From Latrodectus hesperus (taxonomy: Eukaryota; Arthropoda; Arachnida; Araneae; Theridiidae): 64,000 nt of DNA. The notes beneath the pieces were generated by a model. It ran no database searches and was not told the DNA's origin. It saw only the letters and a list, made by a program, of their open reading frames with translations. Shown here piece after piece: positions 1 to 13,599 of the stretch; within the stretch, counting starts at the first letter, position 1, and the number at the start of each line of letters is the position of its first letter. A program made the translations under genes and the position numbers. The stretch lies in NCBI GenBank assembly GCA_037975125.1, contig CM075857.1, positions 46,691,172 through 46,755,171 of the forward strand, given 5' to 3'.

Positions 1-3000
1 TTCAAAAGTCCTGGTAGGTATCTGGTACTCTTGTAAAAGCTTGGATATTATTTATCATTTAAAGAAGCTTTTAAGGCAGATGGCACTAAGTTGAAGAATT
101 TATGCATGAAAATAACCAAATTCAATCGCCCCAATGTATATCATTATATTTATCACATATGTTTTTTTATTTACTTGATAAATAGAATGATACACATTAA
201 AGCAGGCGTGGGCAGAATTTTCTGGGCCACAAGCCACCTTCAATTTGCCTTGTCATCACCTTTGTTGATGATAGAGGTTAAGAAAATACATTTTTAAGAA
301 TGCAGATCATAATACAGAGGACATTTATAATCTTACATCAGCTACATGAATACGATGTTCGCTTAAAAGTATGCAGATAATAAAAATTAGCATCGACAAT
401 CCCCTCAAAATGTCTTGGTGCCAGTGATCGATCAGTCAATAATGGCCTCAAGATCCCCCCGCATTAGAGTAACAAATATCCTCTGAATTTCTGAGAACTT
501 CTTAATTGGTATTTTGTTGCTTTATGTACTGAAATCTTTTTTTACAGTAAAATGTGACATAGCCATAATTTTTCATTAACTTATTAAAAGGAACAAATCC
601 ATTTTGACTTTTTGTTTATTGAAACTTGTTTATTACTATCAAATCTTTTTTCATTTAACTGCATGGAATGATACAAACAGTTCTTCTAAAATTTTTTGTC
701 ATTCATAATCACAGAATGAGTATATTCTTTTCAATTTGATTCCTATTTGAAATCCTAAGTATTATTGAATTGGAATATGAAGCAGTCACATGATATTCAA
801 TTCTAAAATGAAAAAGTGCTGATAAATTTGATGAAATATTTTACAAAAGATAATTTTAAGTGCACAGTAATACAAATATTTGATCATATCTTTAACACCA
901 TAATTTATGTTAATTAATTTTTGTAAAAACTGTTTTTTTTTATTGACAGAAATTGAATATATAAGTATAATATAAGCTATCTTTTGCAATTTCATTGACA
1001 GGAGGTGACTGGGGAATGGGTGTGGGTTAAAAGATATTAAATATATATTTTACAAACAAGTGTAAACAATTTAATTACATGTTTATTTGGAATTTCAAAT
1101 TATTAAAATCAAATTGTCATACTTCCAAGAGAGCATAAGAATGACTAAAAATTCTCTTACCAAATAGCTGCTTTATAACAAAGAACTTTTACAAACTTAA
1201 GGCCCTGATCATCAAAAATGCACCACCTAATTGACACAAGGAAAATGATGCATAGTGGTGCCATCTATGTTAAATAAGTTAAATCATAATCTAGCCCATC
1301 TATTTTTATTGGAACACATCTCATTTCATCAGAAATAAAATAACACAAGTTACAAGAGCTCCCATGTCAGACAAGGACATGTGCAAATTTACAGGCAACT
1401 TTTGCTGATATCAGATACAGTCAAATGTGTTAAGGGGTTAAATACTTCTAATATGAACATTAGTAAACAGTGATTTGTTTCAATGATTTATCTGCAAACA
1501 TATTAAATTAAAAAAGGTAGTGCAATACAAAAAAAATACTTACTTAAAATATTTTAATGCAATGCAAAAGAATTATTATTGTGATGATTAAATTAATGAG
1601 AAAATACTTGACATTAAGGCCCTGCTAGACCTCCGTTGGGGAAAATCGAATTTTATGTTAATCCCATGGATAATATTTTAACACACAAGTGCTATTTTCA
1701 TGATAGAAACTTCCGGTTTTTTGCAAATTACAAAAAACAGAACTACTGTCACCTGGACGTCAATTTTTAGCGTTTAAAATTTTTGCAAATATTTTTAAAA
1801 TGTCAAAATATCTTCATCCAAGTAAATTTCAACCAAATTCTAATTTCTTTGAGGTTGTAAAAAATTTGGTTTAAAGATATTTTCCTTTTTTTGGCATACA
1901 ATTACAAAATGAACATTTCTGTTTATTTTAAGCTAAAAATATTTTTGATTGCATCAATATTTCTTTATGAATTTTGATTAGAAATCAAACTCATTTTCAT
2001 TTCTGAAAATCCATATCTGTACACAATGCTACCAAGGAAGCTGAAAAATTTTTAATGCTAAACTTGGCTGATTTTCGACTTCACTACAGTAACCTAAGGA
2101 AGAAGAAATTTCTGGGAAAAACTGCTCCCCGCACGATTTCACTGTTTTATGATGCAGTTGGGAAACACTTCTAAATCAAGCAAGACAAATTAGTTTTCCT
2201 CCCTCAACGAAATAGAAAAGACATCTGTAAATAATACATGTTAGATTCCTTTTTATTAGCATTGGAAAAGTAGCTATGCTATATACTTTTAAATCAACTA
2301 TGTTTATTTACATTTAAATAAATTTTAAAAATGAAATATTATTAACTGTTTTGTTTTACCTTATTCAATTATATTATATACTAGGATTTTGAAACAAGAC
2401 TACCTATGTATTGAAATTTTGAAAAACTTAATATAAGAAAATACAATTTACAATATATATAATATATATACTTCATTATAATATAAAATATTTAATAGTA
2501 ATAAATAACATGTTTATCATAATAATATTGAGACAAATATTTTAATTTGATTTTTAATCATTTGACAAAATAAATGAGTTTTTACCCCTACAAACATTTA
2601 GACATTTAATTTTACTTTCAACTTATTTCCTGGAAGAAAACAAAAAATATACACTATAAGGTATGATCAATAAGCTTACGACACTATCATACTAAAATAT
2701 TGCATCTGTTAAGAAATTAAACATATTTCAAATTTAAAAAATTATATATATCGTTGTAATGATCATTTTGTATTTTTGAATACCTTTCACATCAGATATA
2801 TATAACTTACACTATTATCTAATATATCTGTCTAATAATATCTACTGAAATGAACGTACAAAAAAACCACTATTATTTAAATTCTTAAACTGAGAGATTA
2901 TAGGTTTTATTTTCAATATTAATTTGATATCTCCTTTTTTATTTTGAGTAGAAAAGATTCATTTGCTTAATCAATGTTGTAATTTTTAATAGGTATACAA

Positions 3001-3260
3001 CTTGATTTATACATCTTATAAAAAAATTAGGATTCTAAAGAACATAGTGAATCTTGCTGCATTCATGAAGTCAAATCAGTTACGGATTAAATCATGAGCT
3101 TATCTTTTTAGAATCAGCCTAAAATATTGATTCGTAAATCAAGAGATATCACATCAAAACATTATTTGGTAAATAAGATGAAACTTAAAATATCTCAAAT
3201 GCATAAAAAGGAAACTAATCAATATAATTTATATTTCAGAATTTTTATCATTATTATATA
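1..3260. other. Upstream AT-rich region, possible hAT end and non-autonomous repeat
   Basis: No gene seen. At 203-235, CAGGCGTGGGCAGAATTTTC followed by CTGGGCCACAAG resembles a hAT terminus (compare CAGGGGTGCACAACC at 18888), but no matching right end was found. About 1610-2220 is a GC-richer block whose ends share CGTTGGGG / CCCTCAACG in inverted orientation, suggesting a non-autonomous element. The rest is simple AT-rich DNA. Confidence 0.3.
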
Positions 3261-3264
3261 CATT

Positions 3265-4038
3265 GCTTCAAGAACCAGCCTATCTGTAAGCCTTGGGCGA
3301 TACGCTATGGTCTTCCAGGCAGAAGTTTTGGCCATTATCCACTATCTGTGACTAAATATGAGGAAGGGCTACCACGGTAAGCGGATTCTCAATTTTAGTG
3401 ACAGTCAAACCGCTTTAAAAGCGCTCAGTTCTTTCGAAATCAAATCTAAAATGATTTTGGAATGTAGAAACCTTACAGAACTGGCAACTAGAAACAATGT
3501 GATCCTAGTATGGGTGCCAGGGCATAAAGGTATCGAAGGTAATGAAAGGGCTGATGAACTTGCTAAACAATGATCGTCTTTTGCTTCCATTCGTGCACAA
3601 CCTTTTTGTGGGATCAATTTGAAGACCGCAAAAACCAATATTCTTAGATGGGAAAAACGGAAGATGTATGAAGCTTGGCTCAACACTCCTGGTCAAACCC
3701 ACGCTAAAAGTATGATCTGTGGATCATCAACGAGGATTGCCACTGAAATTCTAAGATGCTCTAGGCAGAAGATACGTTTAATCATAGGCTTCATAACTGG
3801 GCACTACTATTTCAGAAAACACCTCCATAAAATAGGACTGTTTCAACAAGACCCTATCTGCAGGAAATGTCATACGCAAGAGGAAACGACCAAACATATC
3901 ATTTACGAATGCGAGGCTTTTGCCCTCCCTAGATTAACTTCTTTAGGCATCATCCATACTAGAGAGTTACACCTAGACTCCATTAAAGGGTTATTGGACT
4001 TTATTAATAAAGTGGGTGACCTGAGCAACTGGATCTAA
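3265..4038 (+). pseudogene. Non-LTR ORF2 C-terminal remnant: RNase H plus CCHC
   Basis: RNase H would degrade the RNA strand during element copying. Acidic residues visible are E of FQAEVLAI, D of FSDSQTAL and D of ERADELAKQ; the first Asp is not visible. The final 139-residue reading segment (3619-4038) carries the conserved C-x2-C-x7-H-x4-C knuckle. Two stops and one frameshift make it non-functional. Confidence 0.82.
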
Positions 4039-4127
4039 ACTAGGAAACATTGGGTTTGGAGTTAGTGGTACAAAATGCTGATAAAAGCAGAGGTGCCCAA
4101 TGACATACAAACCCAATCCTAAGAAGA

Positions 4128-4312
4128 TTAGATTGGTTTAGATTGGTTTGTCGCTCAACGGTCATTTTTTGCACACGAGGGCTAATTAGACCGGGACTTA
4201 CGGCTTAAAGTGGATTCCGAACCACTACAAACATCCATGCCCAAAGTGGGATTCGAACCCACAAACTGTTGAACCGAAGGCAAGAGCGCTAACCATTCGG
4301 CTGCCAGCTCGG
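4128..4312 (-). repeat. tRNA-derived SINE with 13-14 bp target-site duplication
   Basis: On the minus strand the element begins GCCGAGCTGGCAGCCGAATGG (A-box-like TGGCNNNNGAATGG) and carries a canonical B box in GTGGGTTCGAATCCCAC, about 70 nt of tRNA-like head. About 75 nt of body and a short repeated tail (AAACCAATCT twice) follow. CAATCCTAAGAAGA occurs on both sides (4114-4127 and 4313-4326), the mark of target-primed insertion. The site is the 3' tail of the LINE at 3262. Confidence 0.85.
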
Positions 4313-4359
4313 CAATCCTAAGAAGAAGAAGATGCCATAAGTTACCCTCTACAGGATGC

Positions 4360-4899
4360 CAAAATTTAGTAAAAATAATATTATACTCTACGTTAAAAAA
4401 TGAAGCAATATTGAATGGGATAATACAAAAACTGAAAAAAAAACTGCCATTCTTGAACTAGAGAAAGAAATAGGCCTTAAAATAGAGCTATATGGAATAT
4501 TCATAGATAAAAATTTGCCTTATATAGATGCCACACCAGATGGAATAATTGGTAAAGAGGGAATTGTTGAAATCAAATGCTCATATAAATTCCGCGATAT
4601 CCATCCCAGTGAATTTATAAAAAAATATGCATTCGATTTCTGGCAAAAAGACAGAAAAAACAAAGAAATTAAGGATATAAATAAAAATCATAAATTTTAT
4701 TATCAAAGGATAATTACATATTAGTGAACGAAACTTTTGTTGGTTTGCCATTTGGTCCCCGAAAGGTATTAAAACTGAACAAATTTTTAAATAGGATATA
4801 TTTTGTTAGACACAAATGAAAACTAAATTAAATGATTTTTATTTTGACCGTCTTTTTCCAGAGCTAATTGATCCACGTTATCCTCGATCAAAGAAATAA
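4360..4899 (+). pseudogene. YqaJ-type (lambda-exonuclease-like) nuclease pseudogene
   Basis: The best segment (4512-4721) reads LPYIDATPDGIIGKEGIVEIKCSY, the PD-(D/E)XK core of YqaJ recombinase/exonuclease (SPDG-x-EIKC). Upstream, 4366-4510 retains ILYS-LKNEAI, IEWDN and LELEKEIGLKIE. Downstream, FAIWSPKGI (4753-4779) and FYFDRLFPELIDPRYP (4837-4884) match the family's last strands. A length-changing lesion near 4720-4740 and in-frame stops in the tail disable it. Such genes are multicopy in arthropods and related to viral and phage recombination nucleases; its origin (virus-derived or carried by an unnamed mobile element) is unknown. Confidence 0.75.
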
Positions 4900-5648
4900 G
4901 AAATCCAAGTTATATAATTGAGGAGCAAGCAGAAAAAAAAGCTATAAAATTGTTAAAACCCAAAAAATTAAAAGTTTAATTTTATATATTTATATCTAGT
5001 TTATATTCCTTTCTTCATGAAATGAATTGCTCAAGCATTTCTGTATTTTATTAACAAATTTGTTTTAATTGTTATTTTACCTCATATATACTTCAAGGTA
5101 TAAACTGAATTTCCCATTTGCTAATGAAATTAAATTTATTACGTTTGTAGATTTATTTTTAATTTTGGGTGATTGTAAATAATGAATAAAATTATATTTT
5201 TCTCATATTACTATAAGTTGTATTTGCATTTGATTATTTGTTGACAAATAAACCTAATTTTTATTTCCCACAGTTTTGCTAAACTTATTTTAATCTAATT
5301 TACCTGTGTGTGTTTTTATAATGTATATTTAATGCTAATCTAATTTTGTTTTTATCAAGCATGGGGAAAAAAAACTAATAAAATAACAAAAGAGTTTTAA
5401 AAAAGACTTTAGATTTAAAACATATTTCACAACACATTTTACACCAGAATATTAGCTTTTCAATAAACCTGTACTTCTAATTATAACTTAGTTAAATGTA
5501 TTGATATTGAGGAATAAAGTTAGAATATAGGGACATATAAGATAAAAGAAGGTTAAGAGATGAATCTTTCTTTTAAGCTCTAATATAAAAATGGATGTAA
5601 TGATTATTATATATATAATTACAGTTACAATATTTTTTATGAAAATTA

Positions 5649-5716
<68 letters not shown>

Positions 5717-8600
5717 AGATTTAAAAGAATTAAAATTTTTATATTAAGTTACTTTAGAAAATAATAATTTTTAATTATTTGTTGTATTCAGAGTCAAAAA
5801 TATCTTAAGTCAATGGATCAAGTCTCATAAAATCAAATTAAACCAAGGCACTTAAAAAAATATTTTTAATCATTCATATATTTTAGGTTTGATTTGAATT
5901 CTGATAATCATTTTTGACCATTTATAATTAGTAATTGTAAAATTACTCAACATTTGCAATTTGTCTTCATATTTTTTAGTGCGAATAATAAAAGCCGAAC
6001 TCTAAAATGTAAATAAAATAATCTTTTCTTTAGAATCACTGGCAGCTAATTGTTCCTAAGACGGTAACGGGTAATTCCAGTGTCAGTTTCGTTGAGCATT
6101 TGAACTAACCCGTTTTCCCTCATCCTAATCTAAGAACCCTGGGGGTAATTTGATGTACACAGCTGTTAGGAGCAAATTTAAAACTATCTTTTTTGGCTGT
6201 TTTTATGGCGTTAGTACTTTAATTTTCACAATATAACATGCCAAATCTGCAGACTCACTAACATCGAAGGATTGATTGACAAGCAATTTCAACCAATAAT
6301 ATTGTTTTGAATACTCCCCTACACAAGCTTTGAGAACTAACACCAGATGGGGCAACAAGACAACGGAAGTTCTCCCCTCAATCTGGAAGAGCCTTAATAG
6401 TTTAGGTATCAAAATATACAACAAAAACATGCAATCAAAATAAAGCACAAGAGTGCAAGCAGAATAAACATTCATCAATAAGCAAGATGCCATTGATCCT
6501 GTAACATGTGAATAGACTTCATTTCTGAGCATATGATGTCTTATAGCAAATATTGTTAATTATCTACCAATAGAATATGAATGCTAAGGGTGGATAAAAA
6601 CTCCAGACTTACTGATAAGGTAACTCTAATGAATATCACATTACAATTACAAATAAATACGCAAGAATTATATTTTTTATACCCCATAAGGCAGTATGGT
6701 CAATTGTATACATCAAACTAGAATGAATATAAAATTCATTCTAATTCTTATATTTACAAATATCCCATGCTTTAATAATAAGTGAATTTCTTTTCCTCCA
6801 AAACCAACCACTGCCTAATATGGTTTCATTCCTCTTTACTGACAGAAAGCAAAGTGATAAAAATAAAAAAGAAAAGGAAAGTGGAAAGATAAAAAGACAT
6901 GAGTTGGTTATTCATTGCATGAAATTTGTAGTTTTGTTAGCTAATTAATGCTACAATTTGAATATATTTTTATACTAATTCTGACAATGTATCAATATAT
7001 ATTGTGTAATCTGTATGTATCAAATTACATGCATTTTGATGCAATAGATAAATAATATTTTGAATCAAGATTTATAAATACAGTTCAGTTTTTATTTGGC
7101 CTTTCTTTTCATTAGTATTCAAAAAAAGGCTAACATAAGTGTAAAATGCTTTCAAAAGATTTTGATGACATTAGGAAAAAATCGTGTAAGAAATAACCAA
7201 AGGAAAACTTTTTTCCAATAATCAGCTGATATATTATTAATTTAACAAAATATAAAAGGTTATCCTAATTCTGCTTTATGAGAAAATATACAGCATTGAT
7301 GGTCAAAATCATGTGATTTACATTAGACTAACATTTTCAAAACATTTTTAGGCAAATACATAAAAGATATCTTTGACCTGCTCTAAATTCACAAAAGCAA
7401 ATCTATACTGGGATAAAAATTTACAATCGGGTACCCTTTAATTTTTTTTTTTTTTTGGCGTTAAGATGTGACTAACAAGATAGCTACAAAAAATCTAAAC
7501 TACGATAAATTAAATTTTATTTTGCTAAATTTTTCGCCAAAACAAGGGGTACTAAATTCTACACCATTAATTTATTTCAATATAGTTCAGAGTAATCAAT
7601 TTTTAATGCAATCGTCAAGATCTTAAAATTTAGTAATAACATAATATATTCATTTGTTAAAACCTCTTATATAATTCTCTCGGTAAATTATTGTTATATT
7701 TAGAAGCCCCTTATTAATTTTAGTTTCTAAATTAGCATAAAATTTAAATAATGTTCAAAACAGTATTAACATTACATATCAATTATATATTATTTTTAAA
7801 ATATGAAAACAATTAACTAAACAAAAAAATTGTGCGATAAATGATACAATTTAGAATATTATACGATTTTTTTTTCGGCTTAAGTAGGCAAAATGGATAC
7901 AACTTTTAAAACTTTTGTTAAATGTTTTATGTTCAAATTGATTTGTTTCTTACTTTTTTAAGTCCTTATAATCAAGATAAGAAAAAATCTGAAATATAAT
8001 TTCATTTGGTAAATCCGATAAGTTGGGTTTATGGGAAGCCATATGACGTTATTGAATTTTTGAAGAAAATTTAAAGTTGAAGCAAACGTTTTATGAAATA
8101 CATATTCTTACTCCAAGCAAATGTTTTCTTCTCTCGTACACAACACAAAACCAAAACTTCATAGAAGTTACAGTTAATAAGTAATTGAACAGCTGCTCAT
8201 ATTTTAAAAGAAATAATTTAAATTAAAACTATCTGCTTCAATGAGTTGTTATTAGAAGTAAACTAGTAAGAACATTTTTCATTTTCGAATGGAGATTATT
8301 AACTGTCAATAAAATACATTTTTTTATTTTGCTAAGTGGTGAACAAAAAATATAACGTTTAAAAGATTCCTCTCAATACATAAATGAAAATGGTATTATC
8401 TAAAGGTATACCAAATTTATGCAGTTTTAATTAGGAAGCAGTTTACAGAAGATCAATAATGAATCAACAAGTTAATACATGTGTAAAATAAACTAAGTTA
8501 ACTGTAGATTAAAAGTATTTATGTCTGCAAGCAACTGTTGCGCATTTCTGCCCTTTGAAAGTGACATGTTTACATTTTTTATTTTTACATAATGTGGCAT
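4900..8600. other. AT-rich non-coding region
   Basis: No gene recognised. Contains a (TA)n run at 5652-5713 and a GC-richer block at 6050-6560 including a 109-codon minus-strand open frame (6203-6532) with no recognisable domain. The remainder is AT-rich with short T and A runs (for example 7441-7456). Confidence 0.4.
5652..5713. repeat. (TA)n microsatellite
   Basis: About 31 uninterrupted TA units. Confidence 0.97.
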
Positions 8601-8695
8601 CGAAGATTTCCAAGTGTCGCCATTTTGTTTGCTGTTAGTCTTGTTTCTGTGAAGTGTAAAGTGTATTTGTTTGTGTAATTTTCGTTGTGACGTAG
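8600..8695 (+). promoter_or_regulatory. Candidate distal first exon / promoter region
   Basis: This stretch is less AT-rich than its flanks. It contains GTCGCCATTTTG and a CRE-like TGACGT just before a good donor, AG|GTATGT at 8696. No ORF is present, so it could be an untranslated first exon spliced to 16339 across 7.6 kb. This rests on composition and one donor only and is speculative. Confidence 0.22.
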
Positions 8696-11600
8696 GTATG
8701 TGGCAGCAATTTATTGTTGATACTACCTAATATAAAATATAGATACAAAGTCCACTCAATCGTATCCTGAAAAATGTTACTTTTTAAAAATTTCAACTTG
8801 TTAGCGCAACACGGAAATTTAATCGCTAAAAATAACCTTTCACGCAACGACTATATATGAACTGAACCAATTTCTATGCACTTATTATTATTTTTATTTT
8901 TGTAAAACAATAACGTTAATTTTATTCAGGTGGGTTTTCCGAGCAGATTTTATTCTAATGCAACAAGTTATGTTTGTGCTACAAAAATAGTTTCGGAATC
9001 GATATAATGTGACATATGGAAGTTACAAGTATTGGGTTAAAATAAAACTTTCGGGAAAGCTACTTTACGCATCATATCTATAATATTATGAACTATAATG
9101 AAAGTGCAAAATATTCTTTTTAATTATATTTGTTGCCCTTCGTGTTGATCTTGAGTTTTAGATATCATATTTTCTTATAATTTTATTTCGCAAATTATTA
9201 TTTTTTATTTTCGATGCATTATTTGACTTTTAATCTTGGTATAATTCATATTAAGCTTACAGATTTCCAATTTTCTCTACTATTTGTTTTGATTTTACCA
9301 AAGCACAACTAAATATCATGTAGTCTGCTCAAAGAGGTACTGTTAAAATTCTCTTGCTGATAAGAAATAGTTTTTAATATATTATACCTAAAGTATTTTC
9401 TTGCTATTTAATGTAACTTTATTAATTTGCAAATAAGTCTTTATATCTTAAATAACTAGTGCTATTTCTAAATAATCAAAGAAAATATGCAAGTAAAGAA
9501 ATAATGCTTCTCTGCCATAAAAATTATACACAGCTCAAAGATGTTTCCATTTTACAAAGCTATGGTTAATAATACTTCAATACTTAAAATATTTTTAGTC
9601 AACTAAATTTAAGAAAAGTTTCAGATTTATTTTTGTAGTTATTAATTATTTTAAAGCAGACAATTTTTTTTTCAGTTTCCATTAATTTATGTAAAAAATT
9701 TTTGTGATTATTCTAGAAAGTTTTAAGGTTTAGACTATAATCTGATAAATTATTGATACAGTTCTTAGTTATATATAATTGTATTTGTGTAAAGTTCTTT
9801 CCAACTCTTACTATAAAATGTCTTTGTAAGTCTAATTTAATTCACAGAAACTTATGTGTTGCTCATTAATTACCGTAATCAATTTGCTACTTATAAAGTG
9901 AATATCTAATGCCATATTTAGGTATCATTGTAGTAAACTTTGTAATGTGACCAAGAAAAATATTCAGTGTATTAAAGTTGCTCATTATACGTGCTTTAAA
10001 TTATAACTGTGTAAGCAATACTGCATATCATACTACCATGAATCTTTATTTTTAACTAGCATGATAGTAAAGCTTTGATTCGATCATTTTAGTTATATTA
10101 AATAAACCTTTATTTAAGAGTAATTAAAAGACACTTGAGGTTGTTATAAATCTTGATTGCTATGTATTCTAAAATGTACCTATCTTTCAAGATCATAAAT
10201 TCTTACTTTTTCTAAAAAAAATTTTTTAAATCTTGTGTCAGAATTACAGGAAAGTAATTTTTCTTATAGGTTAAAACTTCTATAAGTGACTGAAATTTAA
10301 AGGTTCTAAAAATTATATGTAAAGTGTGCTTGTTAATTATTCTTTTGATCCAGTTGTTGAGAAAAATAATTTGCAATGATGAAATCCATTGTAATAAATT
10401 GAGACATACTTTCAAAAGGAATTTGACCTTATGTCATAACATTTGAGGATTGTCAAGATTTCTTTGTAGTTAATGTTCCTCTATTGAAAATTATTTCATT
10501 CTAAAACATTTTTTTAATGTTTAGTTTCTAATTTTAATTTGGGCTTTATTTAGTTAACCTTGAATTTTTATTTTAGTGTAACTATTTCTATCATGTTTCT
10601 CACGTGATGGTTATTTATATTTAATTTGAAGTAAAACCTAATAAATTTTATTCTTCCACTAACAAGTAAGTTTGTTAGATGTCCCAGTTTTCAGATAATA
10701 TCCTAGAGTCCTGGTTGGTTTACTGTATTAAAAAATTAAATTTGATTTTATAGATGGTCAAAAAAGTACAAAAATAATTACAATAAAATATTACTTAAGA
10801 TTAATATTTTGTTATTTAGTTTTGTCCTATATAGAAATGAAAACTTGGGAAGAATTAATATCTGCTTATAGATAATGTTGTCACCGTATCGCCTTGCTTC
10901 ACCAGTCATGACTATGCTTGATGTGAGAGGTTCTCCAGAAGAGTCTAAGAATTGAACACTCAGGGGTGTAGCTTTAGTACAGAAGTGATTTCGCTGTATG
11001 CTATACCCTCTGATGGGCAATAACATTGGACTTGCTAACCTTGACTCTTGCTGCTTGCAATGCAGATAGAATAAGTCGGTTGTTGTTGACTGTGCTTGTT
11101 ATATTAGTGAGCTAATGCTGTTTTATGTTATGTTTTATAGTTAAAGTTTATGCATTCCCTGTTAAAATACCAGAATTGTCTTGTATATTCACTGAAGAGT
11201 TATAGAATCAATTTACTTTTATGAAGAAGGTATGTATTGGTAATCAAAATCAAGATGGTAGAGTTACATGTTCACACTAATTCTTAGTTTTCAGTTGCTC
11301 ATTGTGGTCAATCTGATATAAACGATTATAACTCATTGACCAGTTATTGAAAACTGACTAATGACAAAAACTTATGAATGGAGGAGGTGGCCATATTATG
11401 CAGCACAACAAACTATAGCCTAGGTTTCAATTTGAATTCTTATTCCTCAAAACTAATTTCTACGTTTTTTTAGCCTTTAGAAAAGCTATGTGGAAAGCAA
11501 TAGTTTTAAATGTCAATTTCTTTAACTCAAGAATAGCTTAAAAAGGATGACTAAGTCAAACCCTGAATGATAAGTGTATCAAATAGAAAAAAATATAAAA

Positions 11601-13526
11601 CATGTTCCACTTGTCCTTTATTTTACTCCTAACTCAGGTGTCAAGTAAATCTGTTAGATTTCAAATCAGTGATGGTTAAAATATCTGAAGGTCTTACAAA
11701 TCATTTATGCTCTGTCTTGTCCAATAAAATAGTTGGATTTTGTGAAACAATTACAACACTAACTTTGGAAGCGTGAAAAAAGCAAGGAAATACAACGAAA
11801 TTGAAACCAACTAAGACTTTCTTAAAAACGTCCTCCAGTGAAATGCTCACATAAATATTGTTCAAACTTATTCCTCATTTAAGTATTTCTTCTTAAGTAA
11901 CTTATAAGTATTAGCATGTGAGAAATAAAATGTTTAAATTTATATGCTTATATTATTTATTTAGTATCCCTAATTTAAGTTCCTAATCAGTAACCATGTA
12001 TTCATAGCATTAAGAATAAACTGTCCTCTTAAAAACTTAAAACCTGCCAAGAGTGTGTACTGAATATTTGTGATGCTGAGGGGTATTTCAATTCACGTAG
12101 CATTTCAGAAATCTGACAAGCTTACATAAAAATCAATAGTTTGTTTTCTTCATGAAAATGTATACATTTTCTTTGGTCACTTAGATTTTGTTGTACATCT
12201 ATTATGATAATTTTTTTGTTGTATCTGTAGTTTAGGTATGCATAGTAATAAAAATTTCAGCATTTGGCAATATCACTTTCTGTTATTAACTTCACTTCTA
12301 TCATGAAGATGTTTATTTTATATATAAGTTGGTAAACATCTATATATATTACAGATAGTTTATATTTGTGGTGGGGTACAGATTTTTCTGAAATAACTAA
12401 AAATATTGAAATCTTTATTTTTATCATGTTGCATATATTCTTTTTCCTCCTTTATTTAAAATCTCTTATTTATTGCAATTAATTTGATTTTATTCATCTA
12501 TGTTTACTTTTTTCATATAACTAGATATATATGTGCTGTCTCATTCATAAAATTAAACTAACAAAACAATTTAAAAACATTAAAAGTTTTTATTTGTTTG
12601 TAGCTTTTAGTTTAAATTTTGATTCACTTTAATATATAAATTTTAGAAAAAACATATTTATACATTTCTTATAGTTTATTCTAGATAAAAAAAATTGGTT
12701 TCATATGAATACTTAGTAACTAATTTATTTTTAAATGAATTACTTGAATGAATATCGTAAAAATAACTTATCATTTATTGCACTTTAAATTTGAAAAATT
12801 TAAGATATATGTCAGATTACTTTTTAATTTTAAGTCAATGTTTCTTAAAAATGTGAAAATGCGAAATAGATAAAAAAATCTTAATTTCATTAAAAGAAAA
12901 TAAAAGGGATGAAATCTAAAATTACAAATTATATTTTTTTACTATTTTAATCATTGAAGTAAACAATTTACGAAATAAAAATCATGTACTGAAAAGTACC
13001 ATGTATAAGAATTGTTATATATTTTGATATGTAAAACATAATATAAAATATTTAACAAAAACGTTTTCTGTACTTAATGAAATGTTTTTACTGTTAAGTT
13101 TCATAAGTTTCACAGTGTGTTAATTTATCTAATCAGTAATTCGGAAGTTAGCAAGTTATTAATATATGATTGAAATTTTACTTTTTTTTATGTAACTGTA
13201 TGTTTGTATGATATATGTAAAAATGTTTGGTATATTATGGTAGCTTCACAGTTAATATTTTTAATGTAATAAACTATTATGAATAAGACATCCCAATATT
13301 TTATGTTAAATATATATATTGAAATAGATCAGTTTTCTTGTTTAAAGAAGTACTGAAAATTCTTCCTTTACTTAACTCTATAGTAATTGATGCTCATTGT
13401 CTTGTAAATCAAAAGTTTGATAGTTTGATTCAATAACAGTATGACTAAGATGATATTTTTACAGTAGCATAAAATAGTGGGAAGTTCTTGATTAGATATT
13501 TATTTTTTAAAATGTGTTTATATCTA

Positions 13527-13599
<73 letters not shown>

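Larger units (their letters stand above)
3262..4333 (+). mobile_element. 5'-truncated non-LTR retrotransposon (RNase H and zinc-knuckle end), hosting a SINE
   Basis: Coding relics run 3265-4038. They hold an RNase H domain with FQAEVLAI, FSDSQTALKAL, WVPGHKGIEGNERADELAKQ, then an ORF2 tail with CRKCHTQEETTKHIIYEC (a CCHC-like knuckle) ending DLSNWI. Stops at 3349-3351 and 3571-3573 and a frame change near 3610 break it. The RNase H plus terminal CCHC fits the I/LOA/R1-like non-LTR groups. The 3' tail contains (AAG)n-like repeats at 4320-4333, split by the SINE. The endonuclease and RT are missing (5' truncation). Confidence 0.85.

Noticed and set aside
203..235. hAT element at the left edge
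   Set aside because: Only one hAT-like end was found; no matching right end, duplication or transposase.
4241..4313. Functional tRNA gene on the minus strand
   Set aside because: The T arm is perfect but the acceptor stem and anticodon arm do not pair properly, and the sequence continues into a SINE body with target duplications.
5652..5713. CRISPR-like or satellite array
   Set aside because: Simple TA microsatellite; no spacer-repeat structure anywhere in the window.
6203..6532. 109-codon minus-strand open frame
   Set aside because: No recognisable domain, no splice or promoter support; possibly an old repeat.
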